A stretch of DNA of 64,000 nt from Pseudomonadota bacterium (lineage in GTDB: Bacteria > Pseudomonadota > Alphaproteobacteria > Micropepsales > Micropepsaceae), in assembly GCA_021804785.1 (NCBI GenBank), contig JAJZGY010000004.1, forward strand, positions 35,457-99,456, in the 5' to 3' direction. This document shows, in pieces, positions 18,757 through 28,638 of the stretch. Made by a program: the position numbers and the translations under genes. The notes below the pieces were generated by a model. It was not told where the DNA came from, did not search any database, and was given only the letters and a program-made list of their open reading frames with translations. Each line of letters starts with the position of its first letter. Position 1 is the stretch's first letter.

Positions 18757-20640
18757 TCAACGCACGCTCGTCAGGGCTGTCTCATAGGCTTCCTGTGCCT
18801 TCAGCCAGCGCTCTTCAGCAGCGGCCAGTTTCTTGACGGCGTCAGCCCGTTTCTTGGACACAGCGGTGCCTTTGAGCGGATCGCGGACGAAGAGAAGCGG
18901 ATCGGTGAGGGCGCGGTCATATTTGGCGATCTCCTCGGAGAGGGTCGCAATCTGCCGTTCTTCGAGGTCGACCTGATCCTTGAGCGGACGCAGCTGACTG
19001 CGCCGCTGTGCCGCGTCACGCCTGACATCTTCCTTGGAGGGGCGCGCAGCCTCACTGATCTGCACGGATGGACGGTTCTCGCCCATGAGCAGATAGCGGC
19101 GGTAATCCTCGAGATCGCCATCGAAAGTGTGAACCTGGCCATCGGCGACGAGAAGCAGGCGCTCGGCTGTCGCTTCGATCAGCCTGCGGTCGTGGCTGAT
19201 GAGAATGACCGCGCCTTCAAAGTCGTTGAGTGCGGTCAGAAGGCTCTCGCGGGCATCGATGTCCAGATGATTGGTGGGCTCATCGAGGATGAGCAGATTG
19301 GGATGATCAAGGGTCGCCAGGGCGAGCATCAGCCGGGCTCGTTCGCCGCCGGAGAGGGCGCCCACCTTGGTGGTCGCCTTGGCGGCGGAGAAGCCGAAAC
19401 CGCCAAGCTGGCTCCTCAGATGCTGTTCACTTAGCCTTGGTCGCAGCAAGCCAAGAGTTTGCAATGGCGTCAGCTGTGCCTGCAGTTCTTCAAGCTGATG
19501 CTGTGCAAAATATCCTACGCTCAGTTTGCGCGCCCGAAACAGCGTGCCCCCCATTTTGTCGAGCTTGCCGGCCATGAGCTTGGCGAGAGTGGATTTGCCG
19601 TTGCCGTTCTTGCCCAAAAGCGCGATGCGCTCGTCCGGATCGATGCGCAGGTCAAGCTGTGAGAGGATTGGTCGACCTGGTTCGTAGCCAACGCTGACCT
19701 GCTCGAGGGTCAGCAAAGGCGGGCTGGCGTCGAACGGAGCTGGCAGCCGGATCGGCGTTACCTGCTCATCAAGCGGAATGTCGATCTCTTCCATCCGCTC
19801 GAGCATCTTGATGCGGCTCTGGGCCTGGCGGGCCTTGGAGGCCTTGTAGCGGAAGCGGTCGACGAAGGTCTGGAGGTGTTTGCGCCGTGCCTCCTGACGT
19901 TTGGCGAAGGCAAGATCATTGGCGCGGCGCAGGGCCCGCGTCGCCGTGAAGCTGTCGTAATTGCCGCTGTAAAGCGTGAGGCGGCCATGTTCGAGGTGGA
20001 GAATGAATTCGCACACACTGTTGAGCAGGTCGCGATCATGGCTGATGAGCAGGACGCTGCCGCGATAGCGTTTCAGATAATCTTCCAGCCACAATACGCC
20101 CTCAAGATCGAGGTAATTGGTTGGCTCGTCGAGCAGAAGCAGGTCAGGGGCAAGAAACAGGATCGCGGCAAGGGCCACGCGCATGCGCCAGCCGCCGGAA
20201 AATTCCGCACAGGGTCGCAGCTGGTCGCTGGCTGAAAACCCCAGGCCGGCGAGGATCGTCGCCGCCCGCGCTGGCGCCGCATAGGCATCGCGGGCTTCGA
20301 GGCGGCCATGGATTTCGCCCAGGCGATGGGGATCTGTGATATCTTCGGCCGCCTCCAGGAGTGCCAGCCGCTCCTGATCGGCGGCCAGGACCGTATCCAG
20401 AAGGCTCATCGGACCTGCGGGAACTTCCTGGGCGACTCCGCCCAGGCGCCAGACCGTCGGCAGGGTGATGGTACCCCCATCGGCATGGAGCTCTTTCTGG
20501 ATAAGCTTGAACAGCGTGGACTTGCCCGCCCCATTGTGCCCGACAAGCCCGATCCGGCGCCCGGCAGGCAGTCTGGCGCTGGTGCCTGACAGTATTTCGC
20601 GCCCGGCGATGCGATAAACCAGATTGTCGATATTGATCAT
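18757..20640 (-). CDS. ABC-F family ATPase (Uup/YheS-like)
   Basis: Soluble ATPase with two ABC domains and no membrane part, 627 aa; ABC-F proteins act on the ribosome as translation factors. Walker A motifs are GHNGAGKST (N domain) and GKNGNGKST (C domain), with signatures FSGGWRMRV and LSGGERARL and two DEPTN Walker B ends. The inter-domain linker is followed by a charged C-terminal coiled coil (about 540-625). The ATG at 20640 after GGGAGCGGC is preferred; a longer frame enters the ndk promoter. It is divergent from ndk. Confidence 0.92.
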   Translation of the reverse strand: MINIDNLVYRIAGREILSGTSARLPAGRRIGLVGHNGAGKSTLFKLIQKELHADGGTITLPTVWRLGGVAQEVPAGPMSLLDTVLAADQERLALLEAAEDITDPHRLGEIHGRLEARDAYAAPARAATILAGLGFSASDQLRPCAEFSGGWRMRVALAAILFLAPDLLLLDEPTNYLDLEGVLWLEDYLKRYRGSVLLISHDRDLLNSVCEFILHLEHGRLTLYSGNYDSFTATRALRRANDLAFAKRQEARRKHLQTFVDRFRYKASKARQAQSRIKMLERMEEIDIPLDEQVTPIRLPAPFDASPPLLTLEQVSVGYEPGRPILSQLDLRIDPDERIALLGKNGNGKSTLAKLMAGKLDKMGGTLFRARKLSVGYFAQHQLEELQAQLTPLQTLGLLRPRLSEQHLRSQLGGFGFSAAKATTKVGALSGGERARLMLALATLDHPNLLILDEPTNHLDIDARESLLTALNDFEGAVILISHDRRLIEATAERLLLVADGQVHTFDGDLEDYRRYLLMGENRPSVQISEAARPSKEDVRRDAAQRRSQLRPLKDQVDLEERQIATLSEEIAKYDRALTDPLLFVRDPLKGTAVSKKRADAVKKLAAAEERWLKAQEAYETALTSVR

Positions 20641-20733
20641 GCCGCTCCCATAGCGGGTGCGGCGGGCGCTGGGCAAGCAGCGAAGGCCTTGCGTACGCCC
20701 GGTGCCTTGCGGCCAAGGGTGGGCGGGCTGTGG

Positions 20734-20762
20734 TTGCACCCTTTTATAGGCCCCGCTATAGA
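20734..20762 (+). promoter_or_regulatory. Predicted sigma70 promoter of ndk
   Basis: TTGCAC (20734-20739) and TATAGA (20757-20762) are separated by exactly 17 bases and lie 35 bases upstream of the ndk ATG. This is one of the best housekeeping-promoter matches in the window. It sits in the 157-base divergent gap shared with the ABC-F gene. Confidence 0.6.
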
Positions 20763-20797
20763 GCGGCCGAAAATCCCCCCTGATCAGGAGTCTTATC

Positions 20798-21220
20798 ATG
20801 GCCTTGGAGCGTACGCTCTCCATCATCAAGCCCGATGCCACGCGGCGCAATCTGACCGGAGCGATCATTGATCGCTTCGAAAAAGCCGGGCTGCGCGTGA
20901 TCGCCTCCCGGCGTCTGCGTTTGTCCCAGGCCCAGGCCGAGGCTTTTTACGCGGTGCATCGTGAGCGGCCGTTCTTTGCCAGCCTGGTTGCCTTTATGAC
21001 CTCTGGTCCGGTCGTGGTGCAGGTGCTCGAAGGCGAGAATGCCATTGCGCGCAATCGCGAGGTCATGGGTGCCACCAATCCTGCCAACGCGGCTTCTGGC
21101 ACCATCCGCAAGGATTTTGCCGAAAGCATCGAGGCCAATTCGGTACATGGCTCGGATGCACCGGAGACTGCGCTGCAGGAAATCAAGTTTTTCTTTTCGG
21201 ATCTGGAGATCGTGGGCTGA
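20798..21220 (+). CDS. ndk: Nucleoside diphosphate kinase
   Basis: Balances nucleoside triphosphate pools through a phosphohistidine intermediate. 140 aa with the active-site His117 in NSVHGSD, the family start [14 protein letters not shown], and the [16 protein letters not shown] nucleotide-binding segment. An AGGAG ribosome site precedes the ATG. It is followed at 45 bases by a short-chain dehydrogenase and lies near purN-purM, a common alphaproteobacterial nucleotide gene neighbourhood. Confidence 0.98.
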   Translation: MALERTLSIIKPDATRRNLTGAIIDRFEKAGLRVIASRRLRLSQAQAEAFYAVHRERPFFASLVAFMTSGPVVVQVLEGENAIARNREVMGATNPANAASGTIRKDFAESIEANSVHGSDAPETALQEIKFFFSDLEIVG

Positions 21221-21265
21221 TCCGCTAAAGTGCTCGTCGCGCGAAGAAACGTGCAAGGAGCACCC

Positions 21266-22105
21266 ATGCAGGGCAAGACAGTGGTCATTACCGGCGCAAC
21301 CTCGGGCATTGGCGAGGTTGCCGCCGATCGCCTCGCCCAACGAGGTGCCCGTATCGCCTTCATTGCCCGCGATAGGGCCCGCGGTGAGGAGATGCTGAAG
21401 CACCTCGACGCAATTGCCGGTCACAGCCCCCATTGCGTGTTTTATGCCGACATGTCGTGTCTCTCCGAGATGCGGCGGGTGGCTGGGGAGATCGCGGTGG
21501 CCTGTCCGCAGATCGATGTGCTGATCAACAATGCGGGGGCGATGTTTGCGCATCGTCAGCTAACCCAGGATGGTCTCGAGGCGACCTTTGCCCTCAACCA
21601 CCTCGCTTATTTTGTGTTGACGACGCAGCTGCTCGCCCAGATCAAGGGGCCGGCGCGGATCATCTGCACCGCCTCCGCCGCGCATAAAGGGGCGAAACTG
21701 GATTTCGACGATCTGCAGAGTGCCAAGGCCTATACAGCGTGGGGCGCCTATGGGCGCTCCAAACTGATGAACATCCTCTTTACGCGCGCATTGGCGCGCC
21801 GTCTTCAGGGCAGCGGGGTGACCGCAAACTGTCTGCACCCGGGTTTTGTCAACACCAGGTTCGGCGACAACAACAAGGGCGTGATCGGCTGGGGCCTTGG
21901 TCTTGCAAAGAACCTCGCTTTGTCGCCGGCACAGGGAGCCGAAACCCTGATCTACCTTGCCAGCTCGCCCGAAATTGCCGCCGAAAGTGGCAAATATTTT
22001 CACAAATGCCGGGTCGAAGCCCCCAGCCGCGAAGCCCGCAATGATGCGGATGCCGCGCGGCTGTGGCAGCTGTCGGAAGCCCTTGCTGGGCAAATTCTCA
22101 GCTGA
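21266..22105 (+). CDS. Short-chain dehydrogenase/reductase
   Basis: NAD(P)-dependent oxidoreductase of the SDR family, 279 aa, resembling retinol-dehydrogenase/WW-domain-oxidoreductase-like members. The cofactor motif TGATSGIG is near the N-terminus, with NNAG and the catalytic Tyr-x3-Lys in AYGRSKLMN. The ATG at 21266 has a strong AAGGAG ribosome site. Its stop overlaps the 3' end of the convergent purN gene by 8 bases. Substrate unknown. Confidence 0.88.
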   Translation: MQGKTVVITGATSGIGEVAADRLAQRGARIAFIARDRARGEEMLKHLDAIAGHSPHCVFYADMSCLSEMRRVAGEIAVACPQIDVLINNAGAMFAHRQLTQDGLEATFALNHLAYFVLTTQLLAQIKGPARIICTASAAHKGAKLDFDDLQSAKAYTAWGAYGRSKLMNILFTRALARRLQGSGVTANCLHPGFVNTRFGDNNKGVIGWGLGLAKNLALSPAQGAETLIYLASSPEIAAESGKYFHKCRVEAPSREARNDADAARLWQLSEALAGQILS

Positions 22106-22703
22106 AGACCGCCCGGTCGGCTTCGAGGCGGACACGTCCTGAGGCCAGCAGCCGTAACGCCTGGGGATAGATCCGATGTTCTTCCTCAAGGATGCGGGCG
22201 GCCAGTGTCTCTTCGGTGTCATCTGGTGCCACGCGCACGCAGGCCTGCTCGATGATGGGGCCAGCATCGAGTTCAGGCACGACAAAATGGACGGTGCAGC
22301 CGGAAATACGTACGCCTGCGGCCAATGCGCGCGCATGGACATTGATGCCCTTGAAGGCAGGCAGGAGCGAGGGATGGATGTTGATGATGCGTCCGCTCCA
22401 CGCGCGGACAAAATCGTCGGACAGAATGCGCATGAATCCGGCCAGGCAAACAAGCTCAATGCCATGCCGGCGTAGCGTGGCATCGATCTCGGCATCGAAC
22501 TGCGGCCGTGTCTTGCCCTGATGAGGTATGATGGCAACGGCGATGTTGTGGGCCTGTGCCAGCTCGACACCTTCTGCCTGCGGCTGGTTTGAAATCACGA
22601 GTGCGATGCGCGCGGGATATTCGGGGCTGGCCGCCGCGGCGATCAGCGCCGCCATGTTGCTGCCACGACCGGAAATGAGGATGGCGGTGGGCTTTGCCGT
22701 CAC
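22098..22703 (-). CDS. purN: Phosphoribosylglycinamide formyltransferase
   Basis: Third step of purine synthesis: formyl transfer from 10-formyl-THF to GAR. 201 aa with SGRGSNM near the N-terminus, the folate-binding LAGFMRIL, and the active-site [12 protein letters not shown] followed by the conserved [15 protein letters not shown]. The GTG start overlaps the purM stop by four bases (GTGA), so the two are translationally coupled. Confidence 0.96.
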   Translation of the reverse strand: MTAKPTAILISGRGSNMAALIAAAASPEYPARIALVISNQPQAEGVELAQAHNIAVAIIPHQGKTRPQFDAEIDATLRRHGIELVCLAGFMRILSDDFVRAWSGRIINIHPSLLPAFKGINVHARALAAGVRISGCTVHFVVPELDAGPIIEQACVRVAPDDTEETLAARILEEEHRIYPQALRLLASGRVRLEADRAVFS

Positions 22704-23770
22704 AGCGAGAGGGCGCCCTGATATCGCACCAGGGCCGCGCCGTCATGTCGGACCAGCCGTCCAATCCGGTAGGCTCTTTCGCCCACCAGGCCGAAGGCGT
22801 CAATGGCGAGGCCAGCTTTCTCGGCATCGCAGATGGCGATCAGGCCCAGGCCGCAATTGAAGGTCCGCAACATTTCTTCGGCCGCGATGTTGCCGCTTTG
22901 CGCCAGCCAGGAAAACACAGGGGGCACGCTAAAACTTGTCAGATCGATCTCGGCGCACAATCCGTCGGGGAGCACGCGCGGCAGATTCTCTGTGATGCCG
23001 CCGCCGGTGATGTGGGCAAGCCCCTTGATGGCGCCGCTATGGATCGCCTCGAGGGCTGATTTCACGTAAAGCCGGGTTGGTACCATCAAGGCCGCGCCAA
23101 GGCTCATCTGCGGTGCAAACGGCGCCGGAGCACCAAGTTCAAGCCCGCTGTTCTCGACGAGGCGGCGCACCAGCGAATAGCCATTGGCATGCACACCCGA
23201 GGAGGCGATGCCGATGATGACATCGCCCTCACGCATGGCCGACAATCTGGGTAACACCGCACCGCGTTCCACCGCTCCGACGCTAAAGCCGGCCAGATCA
23301 AAGTCACCCTTCGCGTAAAGACCGGGCATTTCTGCGGTCTCTCCGCCGATCAGGGCGCAGCCGGCTGCCTTACAGGCCCGGGCAATACCTTCGACGACGC
23401 GCGCCGCAGCTTCCACATCAAGCTGGCCACAGGCGTAGTAATCAAGAAAAAACAGGGGCTCGGCACCCTGCACCACGACGTCATTGACGCACATCGCCAC
23501 CAGGTCCTGACCGAGACCGTCGTAGAGCGCGGTGTCAATGGCCAGTTTGAGCTTGGTACCTACCCCATCGGTGGAGGCCACCAGAACCGGATCGCGAAAC
23601 CCCGCAGCCTTGAGATCGAACAGTGCGCCAAAACCGCCTAGTTCGGCATCGGCGCCGGAGCGGCGGGTCGCCTTGGCAGCGGGCGCGATGCGCGCCACCA
23701 GTGCCTCACCTGCATCGATGTCAACACCGGCATCCCGGTAGGTCAGACCTTTGGCCTTATCGCCTGTCAT
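22700..23770 (-). CDS. purM: Phosphoribosylformylglycinamidine cyclo-ligase
   Basis: AIR synthetase of purine biosynthesis, ATP-dependent and cytosolic. 356 aa, starting with the family pattern [17 protein letters not shown], then [19 protein letters not shown] and [21 protein letters not shown] ribosome site precedes the ATG at 23770. It is divergent from the DUF2066 gene and overlaps purN by four bases. Confidence 0.97.
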   Translation of the reverse strand: MTGDKAKGLTYRDAGVDIDAGEALVARIAPAAKATRRSGADAELGGFGALFDLKAAGFRDPVLVASTDGVGTKLKLAIDTALYDGLGQDLVAMCVNDVVVQGAEPLFFLDYYACGQLDVEAAARVVEGIARACKAAGCALIGGETAEMPGLYAKGDFDLAGFSVGAVERGAVLPRLSAMREGDVIIGIASSGVHANGYSLVRRLVENSGLELGAPAPFAPQMSLGAALMVPTRLYVKSALEAIHSGAIKGLAHITGGGITENLPRVLPDGLCAEIDLTSFSVPPVFSWLAQSGNIAAEEMLRTFNCGLGLIAICDAEKAGLAIDAFGLVGERAYRIGRLVRHDGAALVRYQGALSL

Positions 23771-23859
23771 GGCTTGCTCCTCGAAGCGGCAAGGATTTAC
23801 GGGCGCCGGGGCGGGCGCGCAAGCACCGTCCGCGGCTTTCTTCGCCGCGCGTCGACCAC

Positions 23860-23865
23860 TATAGT
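23860..23865 (+). promoter_or_regulatory. Possible -10 element of the DUF2066-hdaA run
   Basis: TATAGT lies 30 bases upstream of the DUF2066 ATG in the 125-base gap divergent from purM. The context CTATAGT matches the -10 of the yajC promoter in this window. No good -35 is visible at the right distance, so this is tentative. Confidence 0.35.
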
Positions 23866-23895
23866 GCCCCCTCTTCGCCCGTCAGCAGGTTATTC

Positions 23896-24972
23896 ATGCG
23901 CACTCCGCTTGCCTTGGTTCTGATCTTCGCCGCGGCCGTCTCGCTGCTGCGTCCCGCTCTGGCGGCAAGCCCGTTTAACGTGACCGAGAACGTCAAGGGC
24001 TCGGGGGCCTCCACGCTTGAGGCCTATAACAATGCCGTCGACAGCGGTCGACGCAAGGCCTGGGTGGAACTTGTCCATCGGTTGACGCCCCAGAAAGAGT
24101 GGGCGGCGTTGACGGCGATCGACGACAGTACGCTGCAGAGCATGGTGCAAAATTACCGGTTGAGCAACGAAGCCCGCTCGACCACCCGCTACGTGGCAAC
24201 CGTAACCTATGTCTTTAACCAGCCACTGGTCCGGCGCTACTTCCGCAACAACAACATCAGCTATTCGCTGGCGTCCGCGACACCGATGCTGGTGGTGCCG
24301 ATGTCTCCGGCCTATGACCCGCATTCTCTGTGGAGCAATGCCTGGTCCTCCGTCCATGTCGCCGGTGGCGTAGTGCCCTTGGTCCTGCCCAAGGCGGACA
24401 TGCTCAATACGGCCGCGCTGAGTCCCTTGGACTTTCGCAGTGCAGGCTGGAGCGATGTCGCCCCGGCGGCGGCCCGCGCCGGAGCGGATGAAGCGGCGCT
24501 GGTGCAGGCCGGACCTGCGAACGCCGGCCATCTGGCGGTCGGGATTCGCCTGCTCTATGCCAACCAACCGGCCCAGGCGCTGACCCCGCTTGACGTTCCG
24601 GTGCCTGCCAATCTGACGCCGGCGGCTGCCTATGCCCTGGCCGCCGGGGCCGCAGCGAAGGCGATCGGCGTGGCCTGGACTACGAGTACGGCGGTTGATT
24701 TTGGCAAACCCTCCACACTGACCGTCAATCTCCAGGTTCCGTCGCTGAGCGCTTGGGGTGCGCTGCAAAGCCGCCTCGAAAAATTGCCAGTGATCGAGGC
24801 GGTGCGCATCAGGGCCGTTGAAATCGGTCAGTTGCAGGCCGATATCGATTACGCAGGAACACAGGCGCAGCTGAGCGCATTTCTTTCTCAGGCAGGATAT
24901 ACGCTGGACAATCGCAAGGGCGATTGGTGGCTCGATCCGGCGTCTGGGCCGTCCTCTACGGGTTCAAGGTGA
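23896..24972 (+). CDS. DUF2066 domain exported protein
   Basis: Protein of unknown function, 358 aa. A Sec signal peptide (residues 1-23, ending in LLRPALAA) indicates export. The body matches the DUF2066 pattern, with the N-terminal SPFNVTENVKGSG, the segment ARSTTRYVATVTYVF and the repeated short VPVPANL-type strands. The ATG at 23896 is chosen because it starts the signal peptide. Its stop overlaps the GTG of the phosphatidyltransferase gene by four bases, so the two are coupled. Confidence 0.85.
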   Translation: MRTPLALVLIFAAAVSLLRPALAASPFNVTENVKGSGASTLEAYNNAVDSGRRKAWVELVHRLTPQKEWAALTAIDDSTLQSMVQNYRLSNEARSTTRYVATVTYVFNQPLVRRYFRNNNISYSLASATPMLVVPMSPAYDPHSLWSNAWSSVHVAGGVVPLVLPKADMLNTAALSPLDFRSAGWSDVAPAAARAGADEAALVQAGPANAGHLAVGIRLLYANQPAQALTPLDVPVPANLTPAAAYALAAGAAAKAIGVAWTTSTAVDFGKPSTLTVNLQVPSLSAWGALQSRLEKLPVIEAVRIRAVEIGQLQADIDYAGTQAQLSAFLSQAGYTLDNRKGDWWLDPASGPSSTGSR

Positions 24973-25529
24973 CGCGTCGGAATTTCAATTTACCCAATCT
25001 TTTGACTGGCTTGCGCCTTCTGACCGCGCCGGTGGTCGCGCTTATGCTGTGGCGCGGCGATGATGCGATGGCGCTTGTCCTGTTTGCCGCCGCAGGCTTG
25101 AGCGATGCGGTCGATGGCTGGCTTGCCAAGCGCTTCGGCTGGACTACACCGCTTGGCCGACTGCTCGATCCGGCCGCCGACAAGCTCTTGATGCTGTTTG
25201 CTTTTGGTACGCTTGCGGTGATTGGTGAGGTGCCCTTGTGGCTGGCCGCGGTGGTGATCGGCCGCGACGGTCTGCTCATTGTGGCGGTTGGCCTGGGCTG
25301 GGCTCTTGGGCGGCCCTTCGCCATCGAACCATCGGCGCTGGGTAAGGCCTCGACCGTGCTGCAGGTGGTATTCGTGGCGGTAACGCTGGTGGCGCGCAGT
25401 CTCGACCTCTATTGGCCGGTCGGGCATGCGGCGCTGATGCTGGTGGTGGCGGCCCTGACCTTGGGGTCGGGGTTTCTCTACGGAGCCCGTGGCCTGCAGG
25501 CGCTGCTCTGCTCGGCACGGCCGGTCTGA
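24969..25529 (+). CDS. CDP-alcohol phosphatidyltransferase family protein
   Basis: Inner-membrane phospholipid-synthesis enzyme, 186 aa with about five hydrophobic helices. The catalytic motif is complete: DAVDGWLAKRFG followed by GRLLDPAADK, matching D-x2-D-G-x2-A...R-x-G-x3-D-x3-D. It resembles PgsA-type or cardiolipin-synthase-type members, but the alcohol acceptor cannot be decided. The GTG start overlaps the upstream stop (GTGA). hdaA follows 11 bases later, giving the conserved DUF2066-phosphatidyltransferase-hdaA-ppk order. Confidence 0.9.
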   Translation: MTRRNFNLPNLLTGLRLLTAPVVALMLWRGDDAMALVLFAAAGLSDAVDGWLAKRFGWTTPLGRLLDPAADKLLMLFAFGTLAVIGEVPLWLAAVVIGRDGLLIVAVGLGWALGRPFAIEPSALGKASTVLQVVFVAVTLVARSLDLYWPVGHAALMLVVAALTLGSGFLYGARGLQALLCSARPV

Positions 25530-25540
25530 AGGCAAAGCTC

Positions 25541-26206
25541 GTGGCCTCACAACTGCCGTTGCCCTTTGTTCCGGATCCGCGCTTGACGCGGGCAGCCTTC
25601 ATTGAGGCCAGCGGCAATGTGCAGGCGGTGCGCTTCATCGATCGCTGGCCACACTGGCCAGCTGCAGTGGCTGCGCTCCATGGTCCGCCGGGCTCTGGCA
25701 AGTCGCATCTGACGTCAGCCTGGATCAAGGCGGCCGACGGCCTCGTGGTGGCGGCCGGCTCCCTGGCAGAGCTGGCTCCGGCGGCGCTGAAGGGACGGCG
25801 GGCCCTTGCGGTGGAAGATGTCGACCGCGCGGCGCCGAGCCTGGCCCGTGATCGGGTTCTCTTTGCTTTGCTCGAGGAGGCCGCAGCTGGCGGCGCGCTG
25901 CTTTTGACCGGCCGCAGTCCGCCGGCGCACTGGCCGGTGGCCTTGCCCGATCTGGCCTCCCGTTTTGCGGCCCTTTTGGCTTTTCCGCTTTGGGAACCGG
26001 ACGAGGCCCTGTTGCGGGCGCTGGCCCACAAGCTCTTTACCGATCGGCAGTTGCGGGTGCCGGAGGTGGTGGTGGACCGCATGCTCCATTTTCTGGAGCG
26101 CTCTCCGGAAGCCATTCGGAACTTTATCGAATTGGCGGATAGGAAGGCACTGGCAGAGGGCAGGCCGATCACCCTGGGCCTGATCCGCGAGCTGCTTGCC
26201 GGCTAA
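25541..26206 (+). CDS. hdaA: DnaA regulatory inactivator HdaA
   Basis: AAA+ protein related to DnaA that, with the sliding clamp, stimulates ATP hydrolysis on DnaA and restrains replication initiation. The GTG start at 25541 puts the clamp-binding motif QLPLPF at residues 4-9, as expected for Hda proteins; longer frames overlap the upstream gene. The P-loop is GPPGSGKSH at about residues 48-56. 221 aa is normal. Adjacency to ppk is conserved in alphaproteobacteria. Confidence 0.92.
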   Translation: MASQLPLPFVPDPRLTRAAFIEASGNVQAVRFIDRWPHWPAAVAALHGPPGSGKSHLTSAWIKAADGLVVAAGSLAELAPAALKGRRALAVEDVDRAAPSLARDRVLFALLEEAAAGGALLLTGRSPPAHWPVALPDLASRFAALLAFPLWEPDEALLRALAHKLFTDRQLRVPEVVVDRMLHFLERSPEAIRNFIELADRKALAEGRPITLGLIRELLAG

Positions 26207-26208
26207 GG

Positions 26209-26347
26209 ACGGCAGAACCCTGGCCTTTGCCGAGGTGGAATCCTGCCGTGCTGCACAAGCACTGTGGCGGATGCTAGAAGGAGAGGCTTAAGGGTTAAAG
26301 AACCCGCTGCGTGCTAGCCACGTAGCTTCACATCAGCCCGTCGGCTG
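26209..26347. promoter_or_regulatory. Hairpin-rich leader between hdaA and ppk
   Basis: The 170-base gap holds four inverted repeats in a row: ACGGCAG/CTGCCGT (26209-26215 and 26243-26249), GGGTT/AACCC with a 4-base loop (26292-26305), GCTGCGTG/CACGTAGC with a 5-base loop and one G-U pair (26306-26326), and CAGCC/GGCTG with a 4-base loop (26334-26347). The second and third abut directly. They could be a weak terminator for hdaA, a structured ppk 5' leader, or protein sites. Confidence 0.4.
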
Positions 26348-26376
26348 GCGCGTATTCAGTCCGACAAGAGGTGGTC

Positions 26377-28635
26377 ATGGTCAGTGCAGGTTCGGCTTCG
26401 GCAACTGCGGATGGTACCCTGCCGCTCAGCGGGTCGCTGGGGGGTGGGCGTCGCGGCGGGGCAGGTGCGCATTGGCCGGCCCAGGCGCCAGATCCGGCAA
26501 CGATCAGCCCGGAGAGCTCTGACCGCTTTGTGAACCGCGAGCTCAGCTGGCTGCAATTCAACCGACGGGTGCTCGAGGAGGCACGCAATCCACGCCATCC
26601 GCTGCTTGAACGCCTGCGCTTCCTCTCGATTTCAGCCTCCAACCTCGATGAATTCTTCATGGTTCGCGTGGCCGGCCTGAAGGGGATGGTTACCGCCGGG
26701 GTGACGAGCTTGAGCGATGACGGCTTGACCCCGGCGCAGCAGATAGCCCGCGTCGATGAAGTCGCTGCGGCGCTGATTGCCGATCAGCAGGAGATCTGGT
26801 TCGAACTCTGCCACGAGTTGCGCAGCGCCGGAATTTGGCTCCTGAAGCCGGAGGAGTTGAACGCGGAAGATTACGCTCTGCTCGACGTCTATTTCCGCGA
26901 GCAGGTCTTTCCAGTGTTGACCCCTCTTGCCCTTGACCCGGCACATCCCTTCCCATTCATTCCCAATCTCGGCTTCACCTTGGCCCTGCAATTGCTGCGC
27001 AAACGCGATGGCAACCAGATCAACGCTCTGCTGCCGGTTCCCGCGCAGCTGCAGCGCTTCATTCGCGTCTCCGGGCCTGAAGCACGCTTCCTCTCGCTCG
27101 AGCATGTGCTCGGTCTTTACCTCGATCGGCTATTCCCGGGACACACCGTGATGGGATCGGGCCTATTGCGCCTGATCCGCGACAGCGATGTCGAGGTGGA
27201 GGAAGAGGCCGAAGACCTCGTGCGGCTGTTCGAAACCCTGCTCAAACGCCGTCGCAGAGGTTCGGTCATCCACATGGAATGCAGCGCAGCGATGCCTGAG
27301 GATCTGCGCAGTTTCATGGCGGATGAACAGAAGCTCAAGGGCGCCGAGCTTGTGCTCGTGGATCATCTTCTGGGCCTTGCCGATACCAGGCAGTTGATTC
27401 TCGATGATCGACCGGAACTGCTCTTTCCTCCTTATATCGCCCGCTATCCCGAACGCATCCGAGACCATGGTGGGGATTGTTTTGCGGCCATCCGTGCCAA
27501 AGATATTGTGGTTCATCACCCCTTCGAGAGCTTTGATGTGGTGGTGCAATTCCTGCGCCAGGCAGCAGCGGATCCGGACGTGGTCGCGATCAAGCAGACG
27601 CTTTATCGCACCTCGCAGGATTCACCGATCATCAAGGCATTGATCGAGGCGGCGGAGGCGGGCAAATCCGTCACCGCACTGGTCGAGTTGAAGGCGCGTT
27701 TTGACGAAGAGGCCAATATCAAATGGGCGCGCGATCTGGAGCGGGCTGGCGTGCAGGTGGTCTATGGCTTCATCGAGCTGAAGACACACGCTAAAGTCAG
27801 CCTGGTAGTGAGGCGTGAAGGCGGCGTGCTGCGTACATATGTGCACTTTGGCACCGGCAATTATCATGCGGTCACCGCCAAGGTTTATACCGATCTATCG
27901 CTGTTTTCTGCCGATCCGGTGCTTGGCCGTGATGCCGCGCAGTTGTTTAATTTCATTACCGGCTATGCCGAGCCAGTGGGACTCGAGAAGATCTCGGTGT
28001 CCCCGCTCAATCTGCGCAACAAGCTGATGGCGTGCATCGAAGAGGAGATCTCCCACGCCAGACATGCCCGTCCGGCGACGATCTGGGCCAAGCTCAACAG
28101 TCTCGTCGATCCCGGCATCATCGATGCCTTGTACCGTGCAAGCGGTGCCGGCGTTCAGATCCGCCTCATCATCCGTGGCATTTGTTGTCTCAGGCCGCAG
28201 GTTGCCGGGCTGTCGGAGAACATCGAGGTCAAATCGATTGTCGGACGCTTTTTGGAGCATGGGCGCATCGTCTGCTTTGGCAACGGGCATGTTCTGCCGT
28301 CGCCGAAGGCCAAGCTTTTCATTTCTTCGGCTGACTGGATGCCGCGCAATCTTGATCGGCGGGTCGAGGCTCTGGTGCCGATCGAAAACCCCACAGTCCA
28401 CGAGCAGATCCTGGACCAGATTCTGGTGGCATTGCTCAAGGACCGGGCGCAAAGCTGGAGCATGAACGCGGACGCAACCTATACCCGCGATCCGGGTGCT
28501 GCGGATCCGCAGGCATTCTGTGCCCATACCTATTTCATGACCAATCCGTCATTGTCCGGACGGGGGCGTGCGCTTAGGATCGACGGCCAGAAAGAGCAGA
28601 TCGGGCGCGTTGTAGTTTCTCCGAAGGGCGGCTGA
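26377..28635 (+). CDS. ppk: Polyphosphate kinase 1
   Basis: Membrane-associated enzyme that makes inorganic polyphosphate from ATP. 752 aa: a low-complexity N-terminal stretch of about 45 residues, then the PPK N domain ([26 protein letters not shown]), head domain and two catalytic C domains. The phosphorylated histidine is His471 in [13 protein letters not shown]; the second catalytic block contains [20 protein letters not shown]. The ATG at 26377 follows AGAGG; a GTG two codons earlier is possible. ppx follows by 3 bases, the usual synthesis/degradation pair. Confidence 0.96.
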   Translation: MVSAGSASATADGTLPLSGSLGGGRRGGAGAHWPAQAPDPATISPESSDRFVNRELSWLQFNRRVLEEARNPRHPLLERLRFLSISASNLDEFFMVRVAGLKGMVTAGVTSLSDDGLTPAQQIARVDEVAAALIADQQEIWFELCHELRSAGIWLLKPEELNAEDYALLDVYFREQVFPVLTPLALDPAHPFPFIPNLGFTLALQLLRKRDGNQINALLPVPAQLQRFIRVSGPEARFLSLEHVLGLYLDRLFPGHTVMGSGLLRLIRDSDVEVEEEAEDLVRLFETLLKRRRRGSVIHMECSAAMPEDLRSFMADEQKLKGAELVLVDHLLGLADTRQLILDDRPELLFPPYIARYPERIRDHGGDCFAAIRAKDIVVHHPFESFDVVVQFLRQAAADPDVVAIKQTLYRTSQDSPIIKALIEAAEAGKSVTALVELKARFDEEANIKWARDLERAGVQVVYGFIELKTHAKVSLVVRREGGVLRTYVHFGTGNYHAVTAKVYTDLSLFSADPVLGRDAAQLFNFITGYAEPVGLEKISVSPLNLRNKLMACIEEEISHARHARPATIWAKLNSLVDPGIIDALYRASGAGVQIRLIIRGICCLRPQVAGLSENIEVKSIVGRFLEHGRIVCFGNGHVLPSPKAKLFISSADWMPRNLDRRVEALVPIENPTVHEQILDQILVALLKDRAQSWSMNADATYTRDPGAADPQAFCAHTYFMTNPSLSGRGRALRIDGQKEQIGRVVVSPKGG

Positions 28636-28638
28636 CGA

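Noticed and set aside
26288..26298. TTAA-N3-TTAA in the ppk leader as a CtrA site
   Set aside because: CtrA sites have TTAA-N7-TTAA; the spacing here is 3 bases and the second TTAA is part of a hairpin.
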